Assembly: GCA_020635915.1 (NCBI GenBank)
Contig: JACJYU010000001.1
Location: 2,270,501-2,334,500, forward strand
Length of the DNA stretch: 64,000 nt
Source of the DNA: Flammeovirgaceae bacterium
GTDB lineage: Bacteria; Bacteroidota; Bacteroidia; Cytophagales; Cyclobacteriaceae
Direction of reading: 5' to 3'
Shown here: positions 36,698 to 45,172 of the stretch, in pieces
Position numbering within the stretch: the stretch's first letter is position 1
Layout of the letters: each line of letters opens with the position of its first letter
Program-made: the position numbers and the translations under genes
The notes under the pieces: model-generated
Told to the model about the DNA's origin: nothing
Databases searched by the model: none
Seen by the model: the letters and a program-made list of their open reading frames with translations, nothing else

Positions 36698-37908
36698 ATT
36701 TGGGATCGACCAGAATGAATATATTGTACATCAGCTATTGGAATATGGGGGATGGCCTCACCGAAGCGACTGTTTTTCCTAGCCTAAGGATGCTCCGAGA
36801 GCTTTTGCCCGATGCGAAAATAGTATTTGCAAATATCCAACGGGAAAAATTGGTTGCCGGCCCCCCTGTGCTATTTGACCAATTGAATATTTTGTATTCC
36901 CCGATCCCTTCCGGAAGTAAAATAATCAACAAATTCCGGGATTTTTTTCATGGGCCAAAGATGCTTCAAAGGATGTGCATTGAGCACGGCATTGCCAAGG
37001 TAATAGCAAGGGGCGCACCTTCAGGCGCATTGGCCTATTTGTTATGGAAAAGCGCCCGGATCCCTTTTTATGTTGAATCCTTTGAGCCTCATAGTGACTA
37101 CATGCTTGAGTCAGGGGTATGGAATGCATTAGATCCAAGGTATTTTCTTCAAAAGGACTGGGAACGGAAACAAAAAGAATATGCTGCCGGCCTTATGCCG
37201 GTAGCATGTAGTTATAAAATTAAACTGGTAAAAGAAAATGTTGATAGCAGGAAAATAAGGGTTGTTCCGTGTGCGGTAGATAGCAGGCAATTTGCTTTCG
37301 ACCTTCATGAGAGAAATAGGTTGAGGCAAGCCCTTGGTTTGGATGGAAATTCCATAGTTGGGTTATATGTAGGTAAATATGGGGGGCTATATTTGGCTGA
37401 GGATTCTTTTCGTATATATAAAATATTTTTCGAACAGGTGGCGCGTTTTGCCCTGATAATCCTTTCGCCAAATGAGTACCACCCATGGGTTTTAAAACAG
37501 ATTAATGTATATGGCTTGCCCAGGGAAAGGGTTTTTGTCAAATCTGTAGCCCATCATGAAGTAGGGGCGTATTGTTCAATGAGTGATTTTGCTTTTGCCA
37601 CTTATAAACCAGGAGCAAGTAAAGAATATCTGTCACCAGTAAAAGTAGGGGAATATTGGGCCAACGGGCTTCCCATTTTTCTCACCAAAGGGGTGGGCGA
37701 TGAGGCTTCAATGGTGGAAAATGGTTTCGGTGGTGTCCTTTTTGATCCAAAACGTATTAACCCATCTGGTTTATCCGATAAAATCAACAAATTGCTTGAG
37801 TTGAGTGGTTCTGCTTCCATCAGGCAAAACATCGCCAAAAAAGGGGTTGAACATCGTTCAATCGATAAGCTCAGGGAAGCCTATGCCTATTTTTTGTTTC
37901 AAAAATGA
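36694..37908 (+). CDS. Glycosyltransferase, GT4-like, last of the locus
   Basis: A 404-residue GT-B transferase. Start ATG 36694 overlaps the GT2 stop; ATG 36715 (MNILYISYWNMG) is equally plausible from family N-termini. Donor-domain landmarks are SIVGLYVGKYGGLYLAEDSF, LIILSPNEYHPW, AYCSMSDFAFATYKPG, and SPVKVGEYWANGLPIFLTKG followed by EASMVENGFGGVLFDP. Its stop overlaps by 4 bases the start of the large T9SS protein, linking the two in translation. Confidence 0.87.
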   Translation: MNLGSTRMNILYISYWNMGDGLTEATVFPSLRMLRELLPDAKIVFANIQREKLVAGPPVLFDQLNILYSPIPSGSKIINKFRDFFHGPKMLQRMCIEHGIAKVIARGAPSGALAYLLWKSARIPFYVESFEPHSDYMLESGVWNALDPRYFLQKDWERKQKEYAAGLMPVACSYKIKLVKENVDSRKIRVVPCAVDSRQFAFDLHERNRLRQALGLDGNSIVGLYVGKYGGLYLAEDSFRIYKIFFEQVARFALIILSPNEYHPWVLKQINVYGLPRERVFVKSVAHHEVGAYCSMSDFAFATYKPGASKEYLSPVKVGEYWANGLPIFLTKGVGDEASMVENGFGGVLFDPKRINPSGLSDKINKLLELSGSASIRQNIAKKGVEHRSIDKLREAYAYFLFQK

Positions 37909-40900
37909 AGGTGGTTTGTCTATGTCTGCTATTGCAAGTAACCGGTATTGTGCTGGCCCAATATCCATCCGCGCAATTTAGTTTTCCAGATAACCCGTAT
38001 AATGTATGCATTGGCGGGATTGCTGAGGTCCAGAACAACTCAACCAATGCTACTTCATATTTGTGGGATTTTTGCCCGGAAACTTTTACAGAACCCCCGG
38101 TCGTCAGTGCCCAAATACCCATAAGTGGCCTCGTCAATGGTTGGGCTTATAAGGTGGTCAGGTCAAATGGCAATTGGTTTGGCTTTTTGGCAAGCAGGAA
38201 TACGAATAAGCTTTACCGTTTGGAGTTTGGCCCCGATCCCAGTTCCAATCCCGTGGTTGTTGATTTGGGCAACCCTGGTGGGTTACTGGTTTCCCCCCAG
38301 GGGATGGAACTTGTAAATCACAATGGGAACTGGTTTTTGTTTGTAGGCAAAGGGGAGACGACCGTAGGCCAGGTAACACGGTTTGATTTTGGCAACGACC
38401 TTACCAGTACACCTGTTCCTTTTGGCCTCGGAACGTTTGGGATCAATGGAAGGATAAGGGACCTAAAGGTGGTAAAGCAAGGGGCAGACCTTATCTTGCT
38501 AATGATCAACGATACGGGCAATGCCATTGTGCGTGTCAACTATGGCAATTCATTTGCCAATCCCATTGCACCATCGAATATTTTCCCTACTGGCGTTCTT
38601 CAGGGTGCCAACCTTCCCATAGGGTTTTCGGTCGTTAAAACAAATGGAAATTGGATTGTCCATACAGTATCATTTATAAATAGTGGCATACAACAATACA
38701 ATTTTGGTGCTGATATTCTCGGGGTGCCTACATTGGAAGGTAACTTCAATTTTACCTCTGTAGTAAGGCCTTATTACATAAAAGTTATCCGGGAAGGGAA
38801 GGACTACTTCGCATTTGTTGGGAATGAAAGCTTGAAAATGGCAATAATCAACTTCAATGATTTAAGTGGCGTCAACACCCCACAGGAATTGCCAAATTCA
38901 AACCTTAGCTCTCTCGTGAATTTTGATGTTATCAAATTTGAAAGTGAAAATATAATCCAGGGGGCAGTTCGTGGAACAGCAAACTTTATACAATTGTCCT
39001 TTCAAAACAATAATTGTGCGGTGTCAAAACAATGGGAAGAGGCTGAGGTACCCTCAAACCTTTACTGGAACCAGCCAGGCGCAGCCACTATTGAATTAGA
39101 GGTCCGGGGTGACAATTACCTATTGGACAACACCTCCAAAGACCTTTTGGTTACAACTGACCTGGCCCCGATAATGAACATACAAAAGGACAATTCTTGC
39201 TTAAGTTCTTTCATAACATATTCAACTGCATCCAGCGAACCCCTGATATCATGGAACTGGGACTTTGGCGACACCCAATCATCCACTGTCCCCAATCCTA
39301 TCCACCAATATGCTGTTGCCGGTGATTATGAAGTTTCCTTATGGGCCACTGCATCCAACGGCTGTAAAAACCTGGCAGGGAAAACGGTGACTATTTACAA
39401 TGAACCTGTGGCCGATTTTGATTTGCCTTCGGCCTCTCCAATCTGCACAAATCAGGATTATCTATTTACGAATACGTCCACCTTTGATCCCGGCTCCAAC
39501 CCCTCCTGGCAATGGGAGGTAAACGGAACCCCAACATCAACAACACAAGACCTAACGTTTGAGATTCCAACTGCCACCATGCAGGACATCAAGTTAATAT
39601 CATCAATCCCAGGTTGCTCCAGTGAGGTCACCAAAACGATCAACACCGTGGAAGAAGGGCCGATGGTCGATTTCTCCTTTGCCAACGACTGCGAGGACAA
39701 GCCCATCGCTTTCACCAATGCCACGGTGGGGACCGTTACCGGTTATGCGTGGGACTTTGGGGACGGGAACAACACCACACAAACCAGCCCTTCCCATGCT
39801 TTTGCCGACTTTGGCAACTACGAGGTGAAGCTTGTGGCCTCCAATGCTGCAGGATGCAACAATTCGGCCACGAAACCCATCCAGGTTTACTCCAAACCGC
39901 AACCGGACTTCTCGCTCGACCTTCCTCCTTTTTCCTGCAGCGGCTCCCCCTCGCAGTTCAACGACCTTACCCCTGGCCCTGCCGATAGCAACCTGAGTGG
40001 CTGGTCATGGACCTTCGGTGACGCCCAGAACGGAACGTCTTCCGACAGGGACCCGCAATATATGTATGCGGAGGCCGGCCAATATGATGTAGGCCTGGAG
40101 GTGTCCACCAATTATGGGTGTACGGCCTCCGTGCAAAAAACGGTCACCATCTCCGCCTCCCCGGACCCGGGCTTTACCTATGGTGCCGCCTGTATCAACG
40201 AGGCCACCTTATTTTCCCCAACCGCGACCACAGGCGTTGGCGCATGGCAATGGAAGATCGGCAACGACACCTACAATCAGCAAAACCCTACACATGTTTT
40301 CGTTACCGCATCGGGCCATAATGCCCAATTGACAGCCACCGGCCTGAACGGCTGCATGGCCACCTCCTCACAAACCATTATTGTCCCCGAGGCCAGCAAT
40401 GTGGACTTTAGTGTGGAAAAAAGTTGCGCAGGCCAAAACACGTTGTTTGCCGACCTTACCACAGGGCCCGACCCCGTGGTTTCCCGGGCTTGGCAATTTG
40501 GGGCCTTGGGTGCTGCCGCTGGTGCCTCGCCATCGTTTGCCTTTTCCTCCCCGGGCAATTACCCCACTACGCTCACGGTGACAAACGAGTCGGGGTGCAG
40601 CTATTCCATATCCAAGAACGTCAACATCACCGCGCCTCCTGTGGCCACTTTTACCGCCACCCCCCAGGCCGGGGCGCCACCGCTGTCCGTCCTGCTTATG
40701 AACACCACCCTCGGTTCCGTTTCGCAGCTGTGGACGGTGGAAGGGGCCCAGCACCCTACGAGCACGGAGGTGGCACCTTCCTTTACGTTCAGCGACCTGG
40801 GCGAGTATGTCGTTGACCTTGCCATTGAAGATGGGTCGGGGTGCACGGCAGTGGCCAGCAAGACGGTTTCCATCGTCATCCCCACCTTTGATATGGTGAT

Positions 40901-41444
40901 CACCAACCTCGTTTTGGTACCGGCCCAATCGGGCGGATCGAACCTATTGCTTACGATGGCCAACCATGGCAATGTTCCCGTGAACAACCTCAGGGCGGTC
41001 GTTGACGTTTCGGGCGAGGCGGTGCTTAGCGAGGCCATCACGGCCACCATTCAACCCAATGAAGAGTATTCCCAAATTTTATCCGTAGGGACAATCCATT
41101 CCAGGGCCCCTTATCTGTGCGTGGAGTTGGTGCCGGAGGGCGGGCTGCCTATGGGCAACAACAAAAAATGCATAAGCCAGGAGGCGGCAACGGCCGTATT
41201 GCCCCCTTATCCAAACCCGGTGGCGGACGACCTCTCCCTGGAGTGGGTTTCGTCCCAGGCCGGGGATGCGGAAATCAACATTTTTGGCCCTGCCGGAAGA
41301 AAAGTGTATGCCAAAACCTTTGCCACCAACATAGGTTTGACCAAAGCCACTATCCCGGTGGCGTTGTTTGGCCCGGGCATTTACCACCTGTTGTTCGTGA
41401 CGGGGAGCACGCGCAAAAGTTTTTCGTTCGCAGTGCAAAAATAA
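37905..41444 (+). CDS. Large secreted PKD-domain protein with T9SS type A sorting domain
   Basis: A 1179-residue surface protein. A signal peptide (MKVVCLCLLLQVTGIVLAQ) leads to a repetitive region (about 60-380) of short blades such as WAYKVVRSNGNWFGFLAS and DLKVVKQGADLILLMIN, probably a beta-propeller. From about 425 there are six to seven PKD-like domains (WNWDFGDTQSS, YAWDFGDGNNTTQ, WSWTFGDAQNGTS, RAWQFGALG, QLWTVEG), then a bacterial CARDB/PKD-like linker and a C-terminal sorting domain (about 1105-1179) starting LPPYPNPVADDLSLEW. It is translationally coupled to the last glycosyltransferase gene. Base composition jumps near 39.24 kb, between propeller and PKD parts. Confidence 0.88.
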   Translation: MKVVCLCLLLQVTGIVLAQYPSAQFSFPDNPYNVCIGGIAEVQNNSTNATSYLWDFCPETFTEPPVVSAQIPISGLVNGWAYKVVRSNGNWFGFLASRNTNKLYRLEFGPDPSSNPVVVDLGNPGGLLVSPQGMELVNHNGNWFLFVGKGETTVGQVTRFDFGNDLTSTPVPFGLGTFGINGRIRDLKVVKQGADLILLMINDTGNAIVRVNYGNSFANPIAPSNIFPTGVLQGANLPIGFSVVKTNGNWIVHTVSFINSGIQQYNFGADILGVPTLEGNFNFTSVVRPYYIKVIREGKDYFAFVGNESLKMAIINFNDLSGVNTPQELPNSNLSSLVNFDVIKFESENIIQGAVRGTANFIQLSFQNNNCAVSKQWEEAEVPSNLYWNQPGAATIELEVRGDNYLLDNTSKDLLVTTDLAPIMNIQKDNSCLSSFITYSTASSEPLISWNWDFGDTQSSTVPNPIHQYAVAGDYEVSLWATASNGCKNLAGKTVTIYNEPVADFDLPSASPICTNQDYLFTNTSTFDPGSNPSWQWEVNGTPTSTTQDLTFEIPTATMQDIKLISSIPGCSSEVTKTINTVEEGPMVDFSFANDCEDKPIAFTNATVGTVTGYAWDFGDGNNTTQTSPSHAFADFGNYEVKLVASNAAGCNNSATKPIQVYSKPQPDFSLDLPPFSCSGSPSQFNDLTPGPADSNLSGWSWTFGDAQNGTSSDRDPQYMYAEAGQYDVGLEVSTNYGCTASVQKTVTISASPDPGFTYGAACINEATLFSPTATTGVGAWQWKIGNDTYNQQNPTHVFVTASGHNAQLTATGLNGCMATSSQTIIVPEASNVDFSVEKSCAGQNTLFADLTTGPDPVVSRAWQFGALGAAAGASPSFAFSSPGNYPTTLTVTNESGCSYSISKNVNITAPPVATFTATPQAGAPPLSVLLMNTTLGSVSQLWTVEGAQHPTSTEVAPSFTFSDLGEYVVDLAIEDGSGCTAVASKTVSIVIPTFDMVITNLVLVPAQSGGSNLLLTMANHGNVPVNNLRAVVDVSGEAVLSEAITATIQPNEEYSQILSVGTIHSRAPYLCVELVPEGGLPMGNNKKCISQEAATAVLPPYPNPVADDLSLEWVSSQAGDAEINIFGPAGRKVYAKTFATNIGLTKATIPVALFGPGIYHLLFVTGSTRKSFSFAVQK

Positions 41445-41619
41445 AGCGCCAAATTATCCTGGTCCTGCCGTGGAATCGCCTTATTCTTCTTATTTTTAAC
41501 CTCACAATTACCGAAAGGGATAAATACCTGTAGATGAAATTGCCATGTAAATACTTTGTGCCCGATAGCAAGTCAATGCCTGGCGGTTCCACGTGCCCAT
41601 TTACGACAATTATCAATAC

Positions 41620-42087
41620 ATGAAAATAAAACTGGATGCCATTGACCGTAAGATACTCGGGATACTGCAAACGGATTCCAATATTACCAATGCCCAACTG
41701 GCGCAGGAGGTAGGGCTTTCCCCAGCGCCCACGCTCGAACGGGTGAAAAAGCTCGAGAATGCAGGGGTGATCAAGAGCTATCATGCAGTAATCGACCAGG
41801 CCAAGGTGGGCCTGGGGGTGAGCACTTTTGTGATGGTGACCCTGAAAGGCCACAACAAGGACAACATCCAAAAATTTGTGGAGGAGATGAAAAAGATTGA
41901 TGACGTGATTGAATGCCACCACCTCACGGGGCAGGCGGATTTTATACTGAAGGTGGTAAGTACCGACATCCCTTCTTACCAGGAGCTTATGCTGGAAAAA
42001 GTTTCGAATTTTGAAATGGTGGACAATATGCAGTCTTTGGTGATCTTGTCCACCTTTAAAGACGCGAAAGCGGTCCCCATTCCATGA
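41620..42087 (+). CDS. Lrp/AsnC family transcriptional regulator
   Basis: A 155-residue one-component regulator that binds DNA as an oligomer in response to a small molecule, usually an amino acid. The N-terminal winged HTH shows LDAIDRKILGILQTDSNITN then AQLAQEVGLSPAPTLERVKK; the C-terminal RAM (ligand-binding) domain includes VIECHHLTGQADFILKV. MKIKLDAID is chosen over an ATG nine codons earlier because Lrp proteins start this way. It overlaps the phosphoribosyltransferase gene by 4 bases, and panB follows, so it may control that operon. Confidence 0.93.
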   Translation: MKIKLDAIDRKILGILQTDSNITNAQLAQEVGLSPAPTLERVKKLENAGVIKSYHAVIDQAKVGLGVSTFVMVTLKGHNKDNIQKFVEEMKKIDDVIECHHLTGQADFILKVVSTDIPSYQELMLEKVSNFEMVDNMQSLVILSTFKDAKAVPIP

Positions 42088-42590
42088 CCGAAATAGAGAA
42101 AAGCCAGGTGCTCACCAAAACAGAGGTGGGGCAAAAAATCCGGAGGATTGCCTTCGAAATCTACGAAGACAACTTTAAGGAAAAAAGCATTGTGCTGGCA
42201 GGCATCGATGGGCAGGGATATGTCCTTGCGCAGTTGCTTTGCGAACAGTTGGAGGCCATCTCACCGATTTCCGGCCAGATCGTGAAAGTGACGTTGGACA
42301 AACTTGCCCCCCAGCAGAGCGAAGTAAAGGTGGATTGTGACGAAAAAGTTTTTCGCAAAAAGTGCATCGTTATTATTGATGATGTGCTGAACACCGGAAA
42401 GACCATTGCGTTTGGGATGAAGCCATTCCTCAACGTGGAAGTTAAAAAAATTGAAGTGGCCGTATTGGTCAACAGGAGCCATACGCTCTTTCCCATCCAG
42501 CCCACCTACACCGGTTTTGAGTTGTCCACCACGCTCAACGAACGGGTGGAGGTCGTGTTGGGGAAGGAGGCCGCGGTGTACCTGCATTAG
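42084..42590 (+). CDS. Phosphoribosyltransferase-family protein (PyrR-like)
   Basis: A 168-residue type I PRTase fold. The PRPP-binding loop CIVIIDDVLNTGKT is intact, with VLAGIDGQGYVLAQLL as the first beta-alpha unit and a C-terminal FELSTTLNERVEVV. Resembles PyrR/uracil PRTase-type proteins, but no pyrimidine genes are nearby and no anti-terminator is visible, so regulation of pyr genes cannot be claimed. Overlaps the Lrp gene by 4 bases and lies 29 bases before panB. Confidence 0.85.
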   Translation: MTEIEKSQVLTKTEVGQKIRRIAFEIYEDNFKEKSIVLAGIDGQGYVLAQLLCEQLEAISPISGQIVKVTLDKLAPQQSEVKVDCDEKVFRKKCIVIIDDVLNTGKTIAFGMKPFLNVEVKKIEVAVLVNRSHTLFPIQPTYTGFELSTTLNERVEVVLGKEAAVYLH

Positions 42591-42619
42591 AAGGTCCCTA
42601 TTACCAAAAACCAGCCAAC

Positions 42620-43438
42620 GTGTCCATTCACAAACAGGAAATAAAAAAGATCACCACCCACCAGCTTCAGGAAATGAAGGGCAGGGGCGAAAAGATAGCC
42701 ATGCTGACCGCCTATGACTACAGCATGGCGAAGATCATCGATGGGGCCGGGATAGATGTGATTTTGGTGGGGGACTCGGCCTCCAATGTGATGGCCGGCA
42801 ACGAGACCACGCTCCCCATTACGTTGGACCAGATGATATACCATGCCTCTTCGGTGGTAAAGGCGGTGGAAAGGGCCCTGGTGGTGGTGGATATTCCCTT
42901 TGGCTACTACCAGGGAAGCTCCAGTGAGGCGCTGAGGTCTTCCATCCGGATCATGAAGGAGAGTGGCGCCCATGCCGTTAAGTTGGAGGGGGGCCAGGAG
43001 ATCAAAGAATCCGTGCTGCGCATATTGAGCGCGGGCGTGCCGGTGATGGGGCATTTGGGCCTCACCCCCCAGTCCATTTATAAGTTTGGCACCTATTCGG
43101 TGCGGGCCAAAGAGGAGGAAGAGGCGGCCAAGCTGTTGGCAGACGCCAAGCTGCTGGAAGAGTGCGGGTGCTTTGCCATAGTGCTGGAAAAAATACCGGC
43201 CACATTGGCCAGTAAGGTTTCCGCGTCCGTTCACATACCCACCATTGGGATAGGGGCGGGCCCGGACGTGGATGGCCAGGTGCTCGTCATGCAGGACATG
43301 CTGGGCATCACGATGGAGTTCAAGCCGCGTTTTCTAAGAAGGTATGCCGACCTGCAAACCGTGATCAACAAGGCCGTGAACGACTATGTGTCAGATGTGA
43401 AGGCCAGGGCATTTCCCAGCGACAAGGAAAAATATTAG
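42620..43438 (+). CDS. panB: 3-methyl-2-oxobutanoate hydroxymethyltransferase
   Basis: First committed step to pantothenate and coenzyme A: transfers a hydroxymethyl group from 5,10-methylene-THF to ketoisovalerate. The 272-residue sequence starts at GTG 42620 (MSIHKQEIKKITTHQLQEMK) and has IAMLTAYDYSMAKIIDGAGI, ILVGDSASNVMAGNETTLPI, HAVKLEGGQEI, GHLGLTPQSIYKFG and IGIGAGPDVDGQVLVMQDML, covering the Mg and substrate sites. Length is typical. It converges on the dioxygenase-like gene 29 bases downstream. panC is not in the window. Confidence 0.97.
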   Translation: MSIHKQEIKKITTHQLQEMKGRGEKIAMLTAYDYSMAKIIDGAGIDVILVGDSASNVMAGNETTLPITLDQMIYHASSVVKAVERALVVVDIPFGYYQGSSSEALRSSIRIMKESGAHAVKLEGGQEIKESVLRILSAGVPVMGHLGLTPQSIYKFGTYSVRAKEEEEAAKLLADAKLLEECGCFAIVLEKIPATLASKVSASVHIPTIGIGAGPDVDGQVLVMQDMLGITMEFKPRFLRRYADLQTVINKAVNDYVSDVKARAFPSDKEKY

Positions 43439-43467
43439 TGGGTGCCACGGTGCCTCTATCTTTAAAA

Positions 43468-44001
43468 CTATTTTGGGTTGTTTTTGGCTAGTTTGATCAA
43501 TGCATTGACATGCCATGTTCCGGAATTGCCCAAGGTTGGACTAAGGATCATTCCATCATTTTTAATCGCGATTTCCTTACGGAGGGATTCCCTAACCGAT
43601 CCCTCAAAGAGAAATTCAAACCTCCACTCCTTGTGGCCCTTGGCGTTGGCCACCACATGGATATGTTTGCCATCCGGCTCGCCCGGATAGTTTCCAGGTA
43701 TGATGGTCAATAAGGTGAAGTTTCCCTGCTTGTCCGAATATACCGTGCCCCTTAGCCGCGCAAAACTAGGCATCCCAAGAAAAGTACTTTCATATTCCCC
43801 ATGGCTATTGGCCTGGTAAAAGAAGAGCTTGGCGTTTGCGATTGGCGTTCCCTTGTCATCCACTACCTTGCCCGCAATAGTCAAGCGGTCACCGGGCTCC
43901 GTTTTATTGGCGATCTCAATTATGGATGATTGGCTACAGCCACTGAAAAAGATTAATATTTGACATAAAATAATGACTAACAATTTGCCCATAAGCTTCA
44001 A
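43468..44001 (-). CDS. Intradiol-dioxygenase-like lipoprotein
   Basis: A 177-residue lipoprotein (lipobox IFFSGC, Cys22) with a transthyretin-like fold related to protocatechuate/catechol intradiol dioxygenases. The four non-heme Fe(III) ligands of that family can be placed: Tyr70 (SHGEY), Tyr105 (IPGNYP), His113 and His115 (GKHIHV). The scaffold sequence RLRGTVYSDKQGNFTLLTI also matches. It is shorter than catabolic enzymes and exported, so the substrate is unknown and activity is inference. It overlaps the DoxX gene by 4 bases and is last in a four-gene operon that also holds a second dioxygenase-like gene. Confidence 0.75.
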   Translation of the reverse strand: MKLMGKLLVIILCQILIFFSGCSQSSIIEIANKTEPGDRLTIAGKVVDDKGTPIANAKLFFYQANSHGEYESTFLGMPSFARLRGTVYSDKQGNFTLLTIIPGNYPGEPDGKHIHVVANAKGHKEWRFEFLFEGSVRESLRKEIAIKNDGMILSPTLGNSGTWHVNALIKLAKNNPK

Positions 44002-44411
44002 TTATGTGGTTTTGTCCAGTTGTCGATTGAAAGTTTTCCAGGCCCTGTGAGAAACAAGAATATGAACCCTATCAGGTACACCAGCGGAAGTTCTTTGTCC
44101 AAAAAATCATCTGTAGCGTGGAAAACAAAAAATGCCACTGACAGGGTGGAAATTACAGGTACAAGTGCCAGCCGTGTAAACCATCCAAGTATTATCAGAA
44201 CGGGACAGAAAAACTCAGCAAAGACTGCTGCGTAAAGCATGGTAAGGCTTCCTACACCAAAAGGATCAAAATCATCAAAAAAAGCGGTATTGCCGTTTAG
44301 TAAATCCATTAGCTTGCCAATTCCATGAAGGAGCAATAATACGCCCAGGCTTGCCCGTAAGAAAAGCAAGGCAACTTCTGGTTTGGAAATTATTAGGGCT
44401 TTCATTTTCAT
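43998..44411 (-). CDS. DoxX-family membrane protein
   Basis: A 137-residue inner-membrane protein with four hydrophobic segments (about 12-32, 55-75, 78-98, 105-125). The first, ALLFLRASLGVLLLLHGIGK, is the DoxX signature. DoxX members are linked to thiosulfate-quinone oxidoreductases and to redox-stress membrane complexes, usually with an unclear role. Here it is translationally coupled to an exported dioxygenase-like lipoprotein and downstream of YceI, which suggests a membrane-associated redox or lipid-quinone process. Confidence 0.88.
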   Translation of the reverse strand: MKMKALIISKPEVALLFLRASLGVLLLLHGIGKLMDLLNGNTAFFDDFDPFGVGSLTMLYAAVFAEFFCPVLIILGWFTRLALVPVISTLSVAFFVFHATDDFLDKELPLVYLIGFIFLFLTGPGKLSIDNWTKPHN

Positions 44412-44551
44412 TCCATAATTTTTTTGTTGGGCCGGTATTGTTCCTGTTTACATTGTGTGAAATGTTGGATACCGACTGGTTTTGCCTTTGGTCCTCGTAT
44501 TTATGAAGCAGTTTTTAAAGAATTCAATCCTTGGGTTGTTGCCATAAGGGA

Positions 44552-45172
44552 TCAGGTTTGAATGATCACATTTAAATGAATTAAAGGATCGACCAACTTT
44601 TTTTCGAGCCAGGTGCCATTTTCCCCGATTTCCCAATCGAAACGGTTAAAGGAGAACTCAGCGGAGTAAACGTTGTCGGAACTTTTAACTGCTTTGAAAG
44701 TGATTTTATTTTCAATTCCTTTAATGATCAGGGTGCCTTCAATGGTAAACACGCCATCCCTTTTTTGTACACCGGTTATGATAAACCTTGATGTCGGATA
44801 TTGGTTTGTTTCGAAATCACTGTTTAAATGGAAGGTAATATTTTTGCGGGGGACCGGATCGCTCAAAGGTATGTCTGTGTTGTAAATGGATGTCATATCA
44901 ACCTCAAATTGCCCACCGGCCAGCTGGCCATTGGAGAATAACAAATGCCCGCTCTTAAACTTAACCGTGCCACTATGGGACCCGGCCCCCATCAATTTTG
45001 TTCCTTTCCACTTCACAATGGATTTAGCAAGGTTAATTTGGGTTTTTTCCGTAGGGTGGATAGTGCCTGGCACAATGGAAGGAACAAGGCTGGCAGGGAC
45101 AGCATTTTTATTGTCTCGGCCTGCACAGCCCACAATAGAAAGCAGGACCAAAGGAATTAATTTAATGATCAT
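44552..45172 (-). CDS. YceI-family lipoprotein
   Basis: A 206-residue lipoprotein starting MIIKLIPLVLLSIVGC (Cys16). The YceI lipocalin-like barrel is visible: SIVKWKGTKLMGAGSHSGTV, GQFEVDMTSIYNTD, YPTSRFIITGVQ and FTIEGTLIIKGIENKITFKA. YceI proteins bind polyisoprenoid or amphiphilic lipids, including quinones. ATG 45184 gives an alternative start four residues earlier. The stop is 140 bases before DoxX; the start overlaps the upstream dioxygenase gene by 11 bases. C-terminal sequence is complete. Confidence 0.9.
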   Translation of the reverse strand: MIIKLIPLVLLSIVGCAGRDNKNAVPASLVPSIVPGTIHPTEKTQINLAKSIVKWKGTKLMGAGSHSGTVKFKSGHLLFSNGQLAGGQFEVDMTSIYNTDIPLSDPVPRKNITFHLNSDFETNQYPTSRFIITGVQKRDGVFTIEGTLIIKGIENKITFKAVKSSDNVYSAEFSFNRFDWEIGENGTWLEKKLVDPLIHLNVIIQT

